A DNA stretch of 64,000 bases from Brienomyrus brachyistius (GCF_023856365.1 NC_064543.1:3059952-3123951), one strand, 5' to 3'; counted from the first letter of the stretch, positions 38,601-51,600 are shown. Notes: generated from the letters alone by a model not told the origin. Translations and numbers: made by a program.

Positions 38601-39765
38601 CATGGAGTAACATATTTCACACAAAAAAATAAAATCCTATCCCAGCATACAGTGTTGGTTGTATCTCCTCTTTTATTTTGCTGGTTGAAGGGACTGTATA
38701 CACAAAAAAGCCAGCAGATGGAAAATTAGCATCCAGTTGCAATGAAATTTCTTACAAAGCATGCTTTTGAAAGCCGTACATTTTTTTTTTAATTACTCAA
38801 ATATTGTTGCCAGTAATCTTTCAGCAATTATATACTGCTGGAGTTTTTAATACTGTCATGAGGCTAAGCTGAATCATTTTTGTTTCAACAATGTATTAGC
38901 CGTCGCTAATACAGAGTTGGCAGCTAAAAGGAGCACTATAATGTATGAGGTTTTGCACTATAGTGTGTGGGGAAAAAAAACAACACTCAGTTTTTCCCAA
39001 ACACTCTTTGGAATAGGCAAAATATTTTTTGTTCGTAATCTGAAGGCTCTGGATTTATGCAGTATTATATGGTAGTGGTCAGATGAGGTTTTGGGCAAAA
39101 TAAATGACCGGTGTCTATATAATATATTATGGAATTGTACCTGTGGACATAAAGTAGATAATGGGCTGTCACTAAAGGCTCACAGGAGTTTTATTTGGAA
39201 CCGCTCTTACCAACCTACAGTGCTTCTGAATTCAGTAGATAATTTGCGACACTGTTTCATTGTTCTGTTTAAGCCCATAGCATTCGCTCTCACTCTGTGT
39301 AAGAGCATGGAGGATTCAGGAAAAATGAAGTACAATATTAATGTTTAAATTTTGTGCATTGGAGTTATCAGTGACATGATCGGTTTACCAGATCCGTCAA
39401 TGTTGTGCTCTTGCGTTTGCCAAATTACTTTTTCAGATGCTTTTTGCTGTGTACAGAACGGTTTTTCCTGTTTACTCGGCAGCGATCTCCTTCGCAACGT
39501 ACATGCCTCATGTGGGTTAGGGCCACTTTTATGATGGTACTCGCTAGTGGCCTGATATTTGGAGGCTGTTGAATGCCTTTCATTATCTTGCGGTGCAGGG
39601 AAAGAGTACGCAAATCTGTCACTTCAGCAGAAATATGAAACTACCCTTGATCCAACATTCTGCTATTTTTTCTAAATTTATTTGCTTCCAGGATGAGCTT
39701 GCATTATCTCAGAAGGCCTCTGTCCTTGATAAAATTGTCCCAGTAGTTGGTAAAATTGTAAAATT

Positions 39766-39818
39766 GTCCCACGACCCGACCCCGGATAAGCAGAGGATAA
39801 TGGATGGATGGATGGATA
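39766..39818 (+). mobile_element. RTE/Rex3-type LINE or SINE 3' tail fragment
   Basis: The segment cccacgacccgaccccggat, aagcagaggataatgg and a GGAT array match the 3' end layout of fish RTE-type LINEs. Only the last ~50 bases are present. Confidence 0.55.
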
Positions 39819-40873
39819 GTTGGTTTCAGTCCAAACCACTTGCTTACACAGCTGGCCTTGTTATGATTAAGATCCCTACTGGTAATGTCTCTCTGTCTTT
39901 GGTCTAGAGGAGGACACATGTCCTGAGGTTTCTGGTGTGACATAGATTTTCTGAACAATCTGAGGGTACATGTATATTTCAGCACCTAATGAGTGGTACG
40001 GCACTGTATGCATAGCGTGCATGCTCATGAGAACATACTCGGGTGACAATGAGGATATGCCAGAATCTTAACTGCAGCTGTTTGCATAGTCATTGGCAAA
40101 TCACTTATATGGTTGAGTCAGTGTAGCTGTGCTTTCAGTTGACATTTAAATCCATGCTGTTATTAGTCACCTGTCTGTACTGAAGCACATCTTCGCCGTC
40201 TTTCTAGGTCCAGCAGTTGCTCAGCCTGACGTAGCTGCTGCTAATACCCACTAGCACATTGATGTGTCACTGCCCAGTGAAAACGACCTTTGATAGTTAT
40301 GGGTCCAATGAGAACAGAGTTGGAACTGTGAATTACCCATTAAAATTGGACTTCCTGTTTCTGTGCCTGAGGATAGTGTAATCGGGTATCATTGTTAAAA
40401 ATTTGTATATTCTTGCATTCACCAGGACTTGCCAGGAAATTGTAAAATACAGAATAAATATGCATATCCAGCTGCCCAGATTTCATGTGCAAAATGCCTT
40501 AGACTTTCATGACTTCTTTTGCCAGACCAAAAGAGAGTAAAACAGAGAGAGTAAAACCAGTGCAGACTTTAACTATAATTGCCCAGTCTATGATTTCCTG
40601 TATGCAGCAGTGAGATCCGGTGAGAGTCATTCCACAGAGGCATTGTGGGAAGTTTCAGCTATCCCAGAGAGCAGGGATGATTACCTTCTCTATTGTGTGC
40701 AAACCATCAGCTGAATGGAGAATCTGGTTGAATCATGCACTGCTACCCCATCTCCATTTCTGCCATCTGAGTGCTGTCCAAGTGGATTTCCTTCCAGCAT
40801 CTTTCTTTGCACTTTTTTTCCCCAAATCACCTTACTGTCAAATTATTAATTTTTCAGCCTTAGCTGAGTCAGC

Positions 40874-41036
40874 AACAGAGGTAGGCATTTCATATCCAGA
40901 GAATACAAATCCAGACCAGGATTTTGTTTCAATCAACCAGTTGAGCACAAAGAGTCAGAGTCACAGAATACTAAACTGGTTGGTTGAAACAAAAATCTTG
41001 GTCGGGATTTGTGCTCTCTGGACCTGAAATCTCCAC
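40874..41036. repeat. Fold-back (palindromic) element
   Basis: The left arm 40881-40942 and right arm 40974-41036 are reverse complements at about 80-85%, sharing tttgtttcaa-caaccagtt next to the loop and tccagag-acaaatcc outside. The loop is about 31 bases. It is a MITE-like hairpin element with no coding capacity. Confidence 0.78.
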
Positions 41037-42019
41037 CACTGGTCAGTAAAGGTTTGCGTATGGGTGAGAAGTTATATTCATTAGCTGATTCTGAACCCTG
41101 AAATATTCTAATAAAGGTATTGAATTTATGCAGCACAACCTGGCTGTTCATGTGGCATGAGTGTGTAAGCAAGACACTATCAGGAAAGATATGGAGATAT
41201 GTGTTTGTTACCTGAGATTAATAAAAATGGCTCAGAATTAATTATCTGGCGTGTCATTGTGAATTTTGGATGGGAACATTATTGTCCTGTCACAGGAAAG
41301 TATAATTGTCTATTCATCATACTAAGGAATGGCATCTTTACAAACTTTTAAGAAAACAGCTGCCCCTATAAAGGTGCCCTACCTAATTATTATGTGTTCG
41401 CAGCAGCAGATTAGTTTAGTGTTCACATACAGTCCCATTTTGTATTATTCACAAGATAACTGTCTGCTGGATATTACTGAGTGCTAGAATCTTTGCCTGT
41501 AATATAATACACACAAAGGGTATTTTATCTGGTCCATTGATGTGGAATTTTTGTCTCCTGTTATTGACAGTGCAATTTCAAATTACCGTTATTTTATTTT
41601 TTTGTGTTTTATTCCTTCATATGCACTTTCCTCATGGATTCTTTCCTCTCCACTAGAGTCAAGCTCATACACAGAAGGTATAGGCAGATCCAAAATAGCA
41701 GATGGTGGGCTGTCCAAGCAAGTTAACAAATTAGCCCTGTTACCCTGCTGCGTTTGGGCACTGTTGCAAGCAGTGGCGAGGCCCACATTCAGAAGCATGC
41801 GCCAGCAGGTCAGCTGGCTTCTCTCCTCCTCCTGTTTTACCTCCAGTGCTTCTTGCTGGGCAGAGCATACAGTTTTAGGTATAACTATATAGAATCCTGT
41901 TGGATGTCAAGCGACCAAAACAATTTGTACAACAGTTTTCCATAGATTATCAAATGCAGGCTTGCTGTTCTGAGTTTGGAGATTATCCTAGGAAGTACTG
42001 GGAAGGAGAAACCCTGCAT

Positions 42020-42235
42020 GAGAGGCCTGCTCATTTCAGAGTGCATGCACATATGCACACACACACAGACACACACAAGGGTAATTTAGAAGCATTAATC
42101 CAGCTAAACTGCGTGGCTGTGGACATTCATACAAATTAAGGGATAACATGCAAACTCCTCACACATACGCAGAGCCAGGGGCCAAATTGAACCCATAACC
42201 AGAGAGATGTAATGCTGCTTAGCCTCAATACAAAA
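42020..42235 (-). mobile_element. Degenerate V-SINE, minus strand
   Basis: On the + strand it shows cacacaagggtaatttagaa, taacatgcaaactcctcaca and ccaaattgaacccataacca, the reversed 3', central and B-box parts of a V-SINE. The whole is diverged by many substitutions from the young copies. Confidence 0.65.
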
Positions 42236-42237
42236 AT

Positions 42238-42295
42238 CCGTCCATCTCTCCATACATTTTCAAACTGCTTATACTGGTCACGGGTCAATTCAAAC
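42238..42295 (-). mobile_element. V-SINE 3' tail fragment, minus strand
   Basis: The + strand reads tccatctctccatacatttt then caaactgcttatactggtca, corresponding to the reversed tail of the V-SINE at 49262. It is a separate truncated copy abutting the one at 42020-42235. Confidence 0.55.
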
Positions 42296-45200
42296 ATGTC
42301 ACAAAAATACGTTTTCCCATTTAATTAAACACATGTAGATGAGCCTCTAAAAATGACAGGTGTTTCACATGTAGGGCAATCCACAATATGTTTCTTCAGG
42401 GTCCCATGAGATATTTAAATGTCCACACGCATATGCTTCAATAAACAGTAAACTAACTTACACACAAATGCTCAGTTATGCGCACACATATGCACGGAAA
42501 CACTTTTACCCAATCAGCTGTTAATACTCATGGGGTCAGATGGCCTGTACCCTGCAGGAATGACCCAGCCATAAGCCAGAGCTCCGGGGGGAGGTGGAGA
42601 GCATCCATCAGCACCTCCTGGAGCCAGATGGTCCTCACCTCCAGGGGTAATGGAGGCAGGACGCAGCCTCATTTTCTTTCTGATTCATTGCTCCAGTGGC
42701 CGATGTCAGGAGAATGAAACTCCTTTGTAGATCAGATTCACTTTTTCAAATTTAGCCTATTGTGAAGTGCTTGCATGATACTATCTAAGCAGAATGTGTA
42801 GCCAGTGCTGGATTGCGGACATGTATTCCTTCATTGTAACAAATTGGCCTTTCGCACAAAGCTGTGTACCACAGCAATCAGATGCTGCCGCCTAATTGAA
42901 TGGCTGCACTTCTGTTACTAGAACTGTTTAAGGATATCAGTACTGTCCATCACCGAGACAAAATGGCAGGTTTTCAGCCTCAGCTCCAAATGGATTCTGA
43001 ATGCCTAATGAAGGTTATTAATAAAGAATCCAAATCCAACTAGACACCAATTAAATGTCTGCCTTTTGTAGAATGGCTTACTGAGGGGAAAGAATAGGTC
43101 ATAACTATGACTGCAGCAAGCCGCGGTCGGCTGCTCCCGAGTCGTCAACACATCCTGTGTTATTTATCACTTCACTTTATGTCCGTCATCTATTCCCTGC
43201 CTCGGACTGCATTAAGCACGCTGGCCCATAAATATGTCAGCGGTCAGCCCTTGACAACTCGCCTTGGCCCAGTTTGACTTCAGATATTTCACAGGAGGAT
43301 GCGGAGACCTGCACAGGGAGGACATAACCTTAAGGCTCCTGTTATAGAATCTCTGCTCGGTTTCCCGGAGTCATTGAGCTTTTTTGTGGCACCGTGTCCC
43401 CTGAACTGTTGTGTTTTTGCTTCTGTCATTATGCAATGAGTTTAATAATGATGTTGATGCTATATTTTTGTACTTTTAAAGAAAAGAATATGAGATTCTA
43501 AAAATGAGCTGGACAGCAGCAGAACTGGCTTCAAGTGGCCTTCAAATATCATATTTGCTCATTGTATTAAATAAATAACTAAATTCTAGAGTCATTCTTG
43601 TCTGTGTCTCTAAGAAGGTTTGTAAGAGCTGCTGTTGTAGTGTGGGGGTGGGGGTGTGTCCACAAGCACTGCTTCTCCCCTTCCTGACAGGAATCTTGGA
43701 ACTTCCCGTGTCTTGAAAGCAAGCGCAGGAGGTCAGATTAGAGGTTTGCTCTTGTCCACACCCTTTACTGTGTGATGGCTGTTACACTCAAATTCAGATA
43801 CTTACGTAGATATTTTTGTCCTGCAAACACACCACCATTCAGCTCACAAACCCACATGCCTGCATGACATCACTTGTTATCTCAGTTCTCTGCACGCAAA
43901 CAGGTTTTAGTAACGTTTTCTTTGTATGGGAGTACCTTCAAATTGCTCTGACAACTTTTTAAGGTCTTGGTAATGTTAAGCTTTCCCTGCACTAAGGAAA
44001 TTTTAAGTTCCCAGCTGAAGTATTTAACAATATTATATGACCTGCAGTGGCTCATTTGATTTTAAATTAAAAAGTATATGTGCCTTTCAGCTCTGAGACA
44101 CTTTTTGGTGTCAACATGAATTAACTCACAGACCTTTGATCTTTCAAAAGATACTTTCACACCATTACTGGCTGAACGACCGAGATGCTCACTCCACATG
44201 CATAAATGCATTCCCTTATTCTTAGGGAATAACCTTGTGAAAATCTTACAAAGCACCTGTATTTTATAATTTGTCAGAAACTGTTTTCCCCCAAGGTTAT
44301 AGAGGGAGCAAATCACATTTTTCCCCACTATACCAAATATTTTTTCTTGATCTGTTGCTGTTTTTGTTCCCACTGGAAAAAAATATATATATATATGTCA
44401 CAATCTGTAGAGGCTAAGGTAGTATAAATGTATATGAAACAAATCTGAGTTTGCTGCCACATTGCATGCCACATGAGCGCTGCAGTGGGAGGAACCTCCG
44501 GCTTTTGCAGAAATAGGGGTGGTGCATGTACCTCCATCACGCATTGTTCTTATTTCTGCTGTATTATTATTACTGTTTTTGTTTTTGCAGAGTAAGTTTA
44601 TAAATATTAAAAGAAAACAAACATTACAGATTAAATACAGTTCAGTGCAACAGTGTTACACAGTTCAGGAAAATATTTAAAGCTATTTTATCTGGGTCAT
44701 GTAGATTTGTGAATTTGTGGAAATTTGACGCAAAGGAAAAAAATGTATAATTTAACACCAGAAATTTCTGCAAATGAAGAGTAACACAACCAAAAGGAAG
44801 TAGCTATTTCTTCCATTCTTCAAAAAAATTGATATATTGATGAATGGCTAGAAGGATACTGCTTCAGTTGCCAAACCTCTCCTTGGGCACCTCAGCCATT
44901 CTATGTATTTATTACATTTCAGCCCCAGCTTAATTACGGTCATAAATAACAATGTAATTCAATAATGTTTCCAGGATGTAAATACCTTACATGCATTCAA
45001 AATTCAATAAGCAAGTATTGTAGAACCCACTTGAACGCCTAAGATTCAATTTTATGGTTTGTTTCCCGTTTTCCGTTTACGTCTCCATTTAATAAAATGT
45101 GTCAGCCGTGGAATTCCCACTTTATCGCCAAGGAAGAAGTCAAGTCATGGGTTGGTGGCCATTGGAGTCAGTCTGGTTCTTGTGGATTGTTATTCCTACT

Positions 45201-45882
45201 CACGCTTTTATGTGAAACAGATCAGTACATTACAGCTGAAAGCATCACACTCCCTCTGTTATTTTCTGTTCCAGATTAAATTTAACTGGTAAGATAATGT
45301 TAATTTTCTGTGCCGTGAACGGAACTTTTTTGTAAGCTAATATTGTTTTCCAAGGGATTCGAAAAATTTTCCCGCTCACTTCGTTGTTCGTAGTTTCTGA
45401 CTTATGAGGAAAAAATGGAACATAAAGGAGGTAGATTTATGTTGATGACTTGTATTTGTCGGTTCAACAAGTAATACAAGAGTAATGTCACGTACGAGAG
45501 TTTTAATGGCAGTGAATATGACAAAATGGTATGTATGAGGTATTCATCTTCATCATCTATAACAACATTTGATGTAATTGTGGAGGTAAAAATAGAAGAA
45601 AATCATTTTGTTTTCGATATTGGAAGCATAGAAATAGGTCCTGGTGATTAACAGAGTAGCAAATAGCTGAATGGCTAATCCTGTAACCAAACTATATATG
45701 ACAGATAGGTCTAGGCCTAAGTGTTCCCTTAGAATATGCACCCAGTGTAACAAGTTACAAAAATAGCAATGTAATTTTCTAGGAACTCTTTTGCTCAAAC
45801 TTAATTCAGAACACAAAAACATGGAGAAAAGTCTTCACAAATGAAACTGTTACGTGCACAATAAATTGAATTATGGACAGAA

Positions 45883-45998
45883 TATAAAGATAAGCACACT
45901 GTAAACCAATTTGGGTGTTTTGAAATGTGCTATATAAAGTGCTGTATAAGTGTAACATCATTCATTCATTCATTCATTCATTCATTCATTCATTCATT
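45883..45998 (+). repeat. LINE/SINE 3' tail with (ATTC)10
   Basis: The sequence gtgttttgaaatgtgctata, taaagtgctgtataagtg is a familiar fish LINE/SINE terminal motif. It is followed by ten ATTC units (45959-45998), the usual tail array. Confidence 0.65.
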
Positions 45999-46305
45999 GG
46001 GTAAACCTGGAGCAGTAAACACTCCATATAAAATACTACTTCAGTCTTGGAATGTCTTACAAAGACATTTTTGTTACAACATAGTTTCATATTGAGTGTG
46101 CAGTACACAAACAGCAGCGCACAGCGGTCACATGGTTACCCAGGGCTTTATCTGTGGGGTGTAACATTACAGAAACAATGTGAGTGCATTGCTTGTGTTC
46201 ATCAACAGTGCATGCCTGTCTAAAATACCTAAAAAAACCTGAAAATCACTAAAATTACAGATATGAAGTCTTCTTAGTTAGCCAATGAATATTCACACAT
46301 TATGT

Positions 46306-46307
<2 letters not shown>

Positions 46308-46340
<33 letters not shown>
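46308..46340. repeat. (AC)n microsatellite
   Basis: A perfect AC run of 33 bases. Confidence 0.95.
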
Positions 46341-46344
<4 letters not shown>

Positions 46345-47496
46345 ATGAAAGCATTGCTTGGCAATCAATCAGTTGGTTGACTGAAATTTTCTCATGGAGC
46401 CTCTTTAGGTAGGTGAAGTGCACATCTTTCTACTCCCTGACCACCAGTGGTCTGCTTTAGCCATGTCACATGATAAGAGTGCTTCCTGTTGGGCTGTGCT
46501 TATGAAGGAGAAAACCAAGCACAGTATTACGAGGCCTTCGGGAACCAGCAGTGTCAAACAGCTGCTTCCCCTGCTGCAGGGGAATGCAGTACTTACACCC
46601 CAAGAGCTCCTGCATGTCCTTTTTTCTGTTCCCTTTCTAGCAACATATATTTCTGTGTATCTTTACGGTTAGGGAACAGTCTCCTAATCGCTGTCTATAT
46701 CACTTTTCTAGTCAGCAATCTGCTATCGTTACTCAGCATGGAAACGAATGAGGCAGAGATTGTTCATTCTGAATTGGTTACCGATGTTTCTTTATGTTTA
46801 TCAAGGTTCTGTTGTCTGTGGGTGTGACTAAGTGATTGAAAGCGTGGTGGCTTTGACTGTTTGTGTGTGTGTCCATATGGGATGAAATAATGATTGCCAG
46901 AGCTACATCAAGGGCTTTAAGGTTCAGCTGTAAATTCTCACTAACCTTTACAGGCTGTGCTAAGCGATGATTTCCAGGCATCCCAGACACTGTAGTGTGC
47001 ATGTCAATCACAAAAAAACAGACACATGAAAAACAGACTTGGACTGATTGCAGTCAGTAGCAGACTTGCTGCACCACATTCCTGTTCATTCCATGCGTCT
47101 CGGTCTCTTTTGTTCGAGTCTTTCTGCACTGTAATTTACCGTGACGCATCATCAGCAGGTAAAATGACATTTCTGTTTTCAGAACAAGCTGTTGACGAAA
47201 TGTTTCTCTCCCACTCTAATTCAGAACTTTTTGCCCTTTCTGAGAAAGTGCAAGACTATATTCGGCAGATACTATTTCCAACGCCTGTCTGTTGCTGAGT
47301 GGCTTGCATGGCAAGTTGATCTGCTGACACGTATTAAAGCTGCAAATCATTTTCAAGAATTTGCTTGTGTAATAGTTTGAGACCAGAAAGAACTTATAGA
47401 ACTTTAACTCAGAAAGGATAGCACGATAAAAATGTATGAGATGTATTTTTATTAACTTATTTACTTTTTTCTTTTTTTCATGAATGTTATATGTAG

Positions 47497-47840
47497 GGGG
47501 CGACATGGTGGTGCAGTGGTTAGCACTCTGGGACCCAGGTTCGAGTCTCCGCCTGGGTCTCATGTGTGTGGAGTTTGCATGTTCTCCCCATGTCGTCATG
47601 GGGTTTCCTCCGGGTTCTCCGGTTTCCCCCCACAGTTCAAAAACATGCTGAGGCTAATTGGAGTTACTAAATTGCCCGTAGGTGTGCCTGTGTGAGTGAA
47701 TGGTGTGTGAGTGTGCCCTGCGATGGGCTGGCCCCCCATCCTGGGTTGTCCCCTGCCTTGTCCCCATTGCTTCTGGGATAGGCTCCGGACCCCCCGCAAC
47801 CCAGTAGGATAAGCGGTTTGGAAAATGGATGGATGGATGT
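47497..47840 (+). mobile_element. V-SINE (DANA-type), near full length
   Basis: It begins ggggcgacatggtggtgcag with a tRNA-like A box (gtggttagcact) and B box (ggttcgagtc). The conserved V-SINE central domain at about 47565-47650 follows (tgtggagtttgcatgttctc, then cctccgggttctccggtttc). It ends gataagcggtttggaaaatg plus a GGAT array. It is flanked by a 13-base target duplication, atgttatatgtag at 47484-47496 and atgttacatgtag at 47841-47853, with one difference. It lacks 14 bases between the A and B boxes that the copy at 49.3 kb retains. Confidence 0.92.
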
Positions 47841-48500
47841 ATGTTACATGTAGACCTCATTAATAGTGATAGAAAGTGCTGTGAGGAATCGCACTGTGAA
47901 CATGAAGCATGCAACCGTGGTTTGCTCTCACTAGCCTTGTATGCTTGAGTGCTATCACAGAAATTGGTTATCCATGCCTGGACCCTGTGTTTAGAAGGAT
48001 GTTTGCTCCAGTCAATAATACCGGACCAGAATTTTCTGGTTTTGTTCGCGGGGATATATGTTCAGACAAAAGCCTGAGGCCAATTTGCAGCTGTTATTTA
48101 CTCTTCAAGAACACAGTCCTTACTGCATAATTGACTTACAAAACAAAACTTTATTTTTCTTAGAAATACAGATAATTTGGGGAGTTCTTTGAAGCTAAAA
48201 CCATCTTCTTATCTGCTTGTATTATATTTCTTGATTTTCGGACTGGTTTTGAGCAAACAAAACTCCACTAAGTATTCATAAGCTATTTCGTACAATAACA
48301 AACCACTGTTTATCTTTTTTGGAATCCTTCAAATGCATGATTAAATGTCGGATGTTAGGAATGAATCTTGTTTCCTCCATGTGCTCGTGACTGCTGTTCT
48401 TTTATTTCCATGCTTGGTGCTGGTAATGTTTTCTTCCTGCTGAAAGGCTTGTTTGATGGCTGGTGATTCGAGACTGCTTTAACCCATTTTACCCACCAAT

Positions 48501-48504
48501 CCCC

Positions 48505-48535
<31 letters not shown>

Positions 48536-48556
48536 ACACCACACACACACACACAC
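48501..48556. repeat. C21 followed by interrupted (CA)n
   Basis: Twenty-one cytosines run directly into a CA array with a single CC interruption at 48539-48540. Confidence 0.95.
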
Positions 48557-49261
48557 ATGAGTTTTGTGATCCTTAGTAGCTGATAGGTAATGTGAGGGGA
48601 CATTTTTGGAACATTACCCTAAGACGCCATGGCTTGGTCATTATTCACCACCATGTGGAACCTTCTGAAGTGCAGATGAGTGTCCATGCTCCAGGTCCTC
48701 CTGCAAGGTTCTCCAACCAGTAAAGCACATGGAATTGGCAGTTATCAAAATCTCATCTAATATGGCTTTTTGACGCAGTTCAGGCTACATCCAGCACTCA
48801 TGTTTTCAGTATCTCTTCATAAACACAAGAGATTCATTAAACCTCCTCATTGTTTCCTTCCTATATTAGTCATTTTATACCTTCTGGGAACAAGCCGGTT
48901 TCCTCATTTGATACTTTCTTCAACCCCTCTGCTGTGCTCCACAATTTCATTTTCCATGTCCTGCTGAGTGACCTACTCTGCCCTGGTACCTTTTGGGCAA
49001 TAGGAGTAATATGAATCCGTTTTGAAGAATACAGGCTCAGCACTACAGCCAGATAACATAAAATATCTAGTCATATTCTGAAGTGCATGATGAAAAGGAA
49101 GGCAGTTGGTTTGATACACGTGGGTTTTGTAGGAGTGTGAAATCTGCAGTCTTATTTATACCAGTGCATGTCAAAATCCTGTCACATAATGTGATTGCTG
49201 AAGGGTGCTTTGCTGGTTGATGAGAGCTCCATAATAAGTCGCATTTTTGTATTTTGTATTT

Positions 49262-49609
49262 CCATCCATCCATCCATTTTCCAAACCGCTTATCCTACTG
49301 GGTCGCGGGGGCTCCGGAGCCTATCCCGGAAGCAATGGGCATGAGGCAGGGAACAACCCAGGATGGGGGGCCAGCCCATCGCAGGGCACACTCACACACC
49401 ATTCACTCGCACATGTACACCTACGGGCAATTTAGCAAGTCCAATTAGCCTCAGCATGCTTTTGGACTGCGGAGTACCCGGAGGAAACCCCACGATGACA
49501 TGGGGAGAACATGCAAACTCCACACACATGAGACCCAGGCGGAGACTCGAACCTTGGTCCCAGAGATGTGAGGCAACAGTGCTAACCACTGCACCACCAT
49601 GTCGCCCCC
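49262..49609 (-). mobile_element. V-SINE (DANA-type), full length, minus strand
   Basis: It has the same family and layout as the 47.5-kb copy, read on the minus strand: head ending at 49609, central domain near 49460-49535, and tail ggataagcggtttggaaaat with a GGAT array at 49262-49275. A perfect target duplication of at least 12 bases (tattttgtattt) flanks it at 49250-49261 and 49611-49622. The A/B-box spacing is intact, with gttgcctcacatct present. The last 100 bases are about 95% identical to the other copy, indicating recent activity of the family. Confidence 0.93.
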
Positions 49610-50424
49610 GTATTTTGTATTTTTTAAATAAAATTCATTGGATTGCACTCATCTCTGGGGCATGGTGTACATTGCTAAGATTTCTCTTTGGACGAGGTTT
49701 ATTAAGGGAGGGCATATTTTCTGTCAGTTTGTTGGCAGACCATTACAGCTTTCTCTGTCATGGTTAGGGTTAGTTTTACGTGAGGTAGCCTTGAAGCTGT
49801 CTTTGCAAGCCAGCACTGCCAGAGTGACCATCGGCCTTTTGACAAAAAAACCCCCGTGAACTTCACAGCATTCTATAGAAAGGTATTCTGCCACATCAAG
49901 CATACAGCGGCAGAATCGCTCTGGCTTATCTCAGGGTATATTTGCTCCATGTTCAGAAGTCTTTGAAAAATCCAGCATATTGATATGGTTCTTTTCTACT
50001 TTACATTACCTTGTTCAATAAAAAAAAAAAAAACACTTTTTCTCCTCCAGGTGCTGACACGTTTATTGATTTATGCACTTCATTTATGCTGTGTCTCTTC
50101 CACAGCCCTATTTGCGGCCTTTGATATTTTGATCATGTATAACTTGGGATTCAGTCCTTCTCTGCAGGTCTCCTGTGGTGGGAAGCAGTTTTTGTAACTG
50201 TTGCAAAGTTGACTGTCTATCATCAGTTTGCATCACTTTGGCACTCCGTATAGCAGTCAAACTGAAGACACTAGCCTTAAAAAGTACCCACCCCCATCTC
50301 AGCTGTTTCTAGGGAGACGGGTAGGATCAGCACCAAGTAACACAGACTTGAATATTTCCCCCCCCCCATAGCTTTATTGTTTAAGGACAAACTGCTCACT
50401 GTATTACAGCTGATATGTGAGAAA

Positions 50425-50745
50425 GGTAACGCTTTTCATTAACTGTCCTTTCATAACGCGTTCATAGAGCATTCAGTGCACCTTCATAATGCATTCATAA
50501 TGCATTCATTATGTATTCATAGGGCATTCAGTGTACCTTCATAATGCATTCATTATGCATTCATAAAACATTCATAAGCAGCAAGCAAGTATACCATAAC
50601 ATCCTAACATACCTTAACTGCTTTAATGTACTGTACATTAATAACAGACATTATAAGATGATATGAATATGATGTTTGTAATTATTATCATATCATTTTT
50701 GATTATAAATGTATTATGTAGCTGCAGTTAATGTAAAGTGTTATT
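50425..50745. repeat. Short DNA element with terminal inverted repeats (MITE)
   Basis: The left end ggtaacgcttttcattaact and the reverse complement of the right end aataacactttacattaact agree at 16 of 20 bases. The ggtaac-ctttac-ttaa terminus is common among teleost non-autonomous elements. The interior is AT-rich with repeated ttcataatgcattcat-like words at 50480-50575 and has no coding capacity. Confidence 0.65.
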
Positions 50746-50820
50746 GAAAGAACAATAATGTAAAGTTACCATTTTGTACAGTGTGCTTAGTGGCAAAACC
50801 CTAAATAGAAATGTACTCAC

Positions 50821-51265
50821 TATGTCATTGTAACATAGTAAATTTGGTACATGTGGCTGTATGGCACAGTAACTTAGTGAGCTTGATACGTGTGGCCTTA
50901 TGGCACAGTAACTTAGTGAGCTTGATACGTGTGGCTGTATGGCACAGTAACTTAGTGAACTTGATACGTGTGGCCTTATGGCACAGTAACTTAGTGAACT
51001 TGATACATGTGGCCGTATGGCACAGTAACTTAGTGAACTTGATACGTGTGGCCTTATGGCACAGTAACTTAGTGAACTTGATACATGTGGCCGTATGGCA
51101 CAGTAACTTAGTGAACTTGATACATGTAGCCTTATGGCACAGTAACTTAGTGAACTTGATACGTGTGGCCTTATGGCACAGTGACTTAGTGAGCTTGACA
51201 CGTGTGGCCTTATGGCACAGTAACTTAGTGAGCTTAATATATGTGGCCGTATGGCACAGTAACTT
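50821..51265. repeat. 39-bp minisatellite, about 11.4 copies
   Basis: The unit reads tatggcacagtaacttagtg followed by aacttgatacgtgtggcct. It starts with a diverged unit at 50821, then ten full units every 39 bases from 50860 to 51249 and a partial unit to 51265. Because 39 is a multiple of three, both strands stay open over long stretches (180 and 153 codons), but these are repeat artefacts. A 78-base block at 50938-51015 is repeated identically at 51016-51093. Confidence 0.95.
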
Positions 51266-51577
51266 GCCATAATTGCTGTGAAATTAGTTCTAGGTGGTGC
51301 TCAGCCCTCGGAGTATACAGGATACTGGTCGTGCTGGAGCAGTACTAAGCAGCAGGCTGGCAGATTTCACCAAGACTTATGGCTGCTGAGTCACTGTCCC
51401 ATGCTAGTGAGCACTGGTGCTCTTGCTGGTCTGGGGGTCCCCAGCATCCCTCTTGGTCCTCCGTGACTTGCAAGCAGCATTCATATTTCTCACACATTTG
51501 TCTCCATTCGGGAAGTGCTGTAGAAGAGAGACCTAAGCTTACTGGATTATCACACAATAAGGATCAGGAATCCATTA

Positions 51578-51600
51578 CCCCCCCCCCCCCCCCGCCCCCC
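51578..51600. repeat. Poly-C tract with one G
   Basis: Sixteen C, one G, then six C. Confidence 0.95.

Noticed and set aside
50728..51272. Long repetitive open frames on both strands (180 and 153 codons) resembling a repeat protein
   Set aside because: They coincide with the 39-bp tandem array, whose period is a multiple of three. Both strands are open for the same reason, and no splice or start context supports a gene.
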